Shown here in pieces: positions 63,669 through 64,000 of a stretch of DNA of 64,000 nt. The notes beneath the pieces are model-generated. The model was given only the letters and a program-made list of their open reading frames with translations. It was not told where the DNA came from and ran no database searches. This stretch comes from Sutcliffiella horikoshii. Its GTDB lineage: Bacteria; Bacillota; Bacilli; Bacillales; Bacillaceae_I. Where the stretch lies: NCBI GenBank assembly GCA_001636495.1, contig KV440964.1, positions 3,054,666 through 3,118,665 on the forward strand. The letters run 5' to 3'. Position 1 is the first letter of the stretch, and every line of letters starts with the position of its first letter. A program made the position numbers and the translations under genes.

Positions 63669-64000
63669 TTATAATGTAGCTTGTCCAGGCTTCCAGTTAG
63701 CTGGGCAAAGTCCACCAGTTTGCAATGCTTGAAGCACACGAAGTGTTTCTTCTACATCACGGCCGATGTTGTTGTGGAATACTGTTTGGTATTGTAGTTC
63801 GCCTTCTGGGCTGATGATGTATAAGCCACGTAGCGCGATACCTTCGTCTTCGATAAGTACGCCGTAGTCGCGAGAAACAACGTGGTTAGTGTCAGCAGCT
63901 AAAGGATATCTTAACTCGCCAAGACCATTGTCTTTGCGGTCTGTATTAATCCATGCTAAGTGAGTGTGGATAGTATCAGTAGATACTCCAATGATTTCTG
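63669..64000 (-). CDS. ykuU: 2-Cys peroxiredoxin YkuU (N-terminus cut by window edge)
   Basis: The last 110 codons are present. The sequence IIGVSTDTIHTHLAWI and LAADTNHVVSRDYGVLIEDEG is typical of AhpC/Prx1-type peroxiredoxins, and GGLCPANWKPG holds the resolving cysteine near the C-terminus. The peroxidatic cysteine lies outside the window. It reduces hydrogen peroxide and organic peroxides with thiol donors. The next gene is the thioredoxin-like ykuV, as in B. subtilis. Confidence 0.93.
   Translation of the reverse strand, partial: EIIGVSTDTIHTHLAWINTDRKDNGLGELRYPLAADTNHVVSRDYGVLIEDEGIALRGLYIISPEGELQYQTVFHNNIGRDVEETLRVLQALQTGGLCPANWKPGQATL

Overview
The window looks like the chromosome of an endospore-forming member of the Bacillaceae (low to medium GC, strong AGGAGG-type ribosome binding sites, many TTG and GTG starts, spore genes ylbJ, ylbD and ylaJ). 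Gene order follows two blocks of the Bacillus subtilis map read backwards: ylbL-ylbA, the cta genes, pycA, the yla genes, yktC/ykzI/yktB/yktA, speA-SR1 and pdhDCBA, then ykyA, def, ykrA, rpoY-rnjA, ktrC, and a yknUV/ykuVU-like end. No rRNA, tRNA, prophage, transposase or CRISPR locus was seen.

Layout. 0-13 kb: checkpoint protease ylbL (cut by the left edge), ylbK, sporulation gene ylbJ, coaD, rsmD, a csfG-like forespore sRNA, ylbG, ylbF, ylbE, ylbD, a thioesterase, ylbC, ylbB, a YugN-family gene and an Asp23-like gene. 13-23 kb: a PerM/AI-2E-type membrane protein and the caa3 cytochrome oxidase cluster (ctaM, ctaG, ctaF, ctaE, ctaD, ctaC, ctaB, divergent ctaA). 23-38 kb: photolyase, pycA, ylaN, glsA, ylaL, ylaK, ylaJ, a PNPOx-like protein, ylaI, ylaH, typA, ylaF and an inositol monophosphatase. 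38-52 kb: ykzI, yktB, yktA, a nitronate monooxygenase, speA, the dual-function RNA SR1 with its peptide SR1P, a deacetylase lipoprotein, a frameshifted thioredoxin-like lipoprotein, pdhDCBA and ykyA. 52-64 kb: peptide deformylase, ykrA, an EamA transporter, a 23-codon cationic peptide, rpoY-rnjA, ktrC, an XRE regulator with a 29-aa membrane peptide, a heterodimeric ABC exporter, ykuV and the C-terminal part of ykuU.

Shared roles. The cta genes build the CuA/heme A oxidase: structural subunits CtaC-F, heme A synthesis by CtaA and CtaB, copper and assembly factors CtaG and CtaM. The pdh operon and pycA sit at the pyruvate node. SR1 carries recognisable CcpN- and CcpA-type sites and its peptide partners GapA, which ties this neighbourhood to glycolysis/gluconeogenesis control.

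The most unusual content is intergenic. A family of about 125-130 bp structured repeats (types A and B, nine complete or partial copies) keeps its stems by compensatory base changes. A and B are often joined as an A-spacer-B composite of about 350 bp. Two composites in inverted orientation flank ctaM-ctaG, and one B copy lies inside the pdh operon. There are also a 52-bp palindromic tandem array and two 21-bp-period tandem arrays, the latter in convergent gaps on either side of ktrC and the XRE gene. All functional statements are from sequence reading and recalled family knowledge; no search was run.
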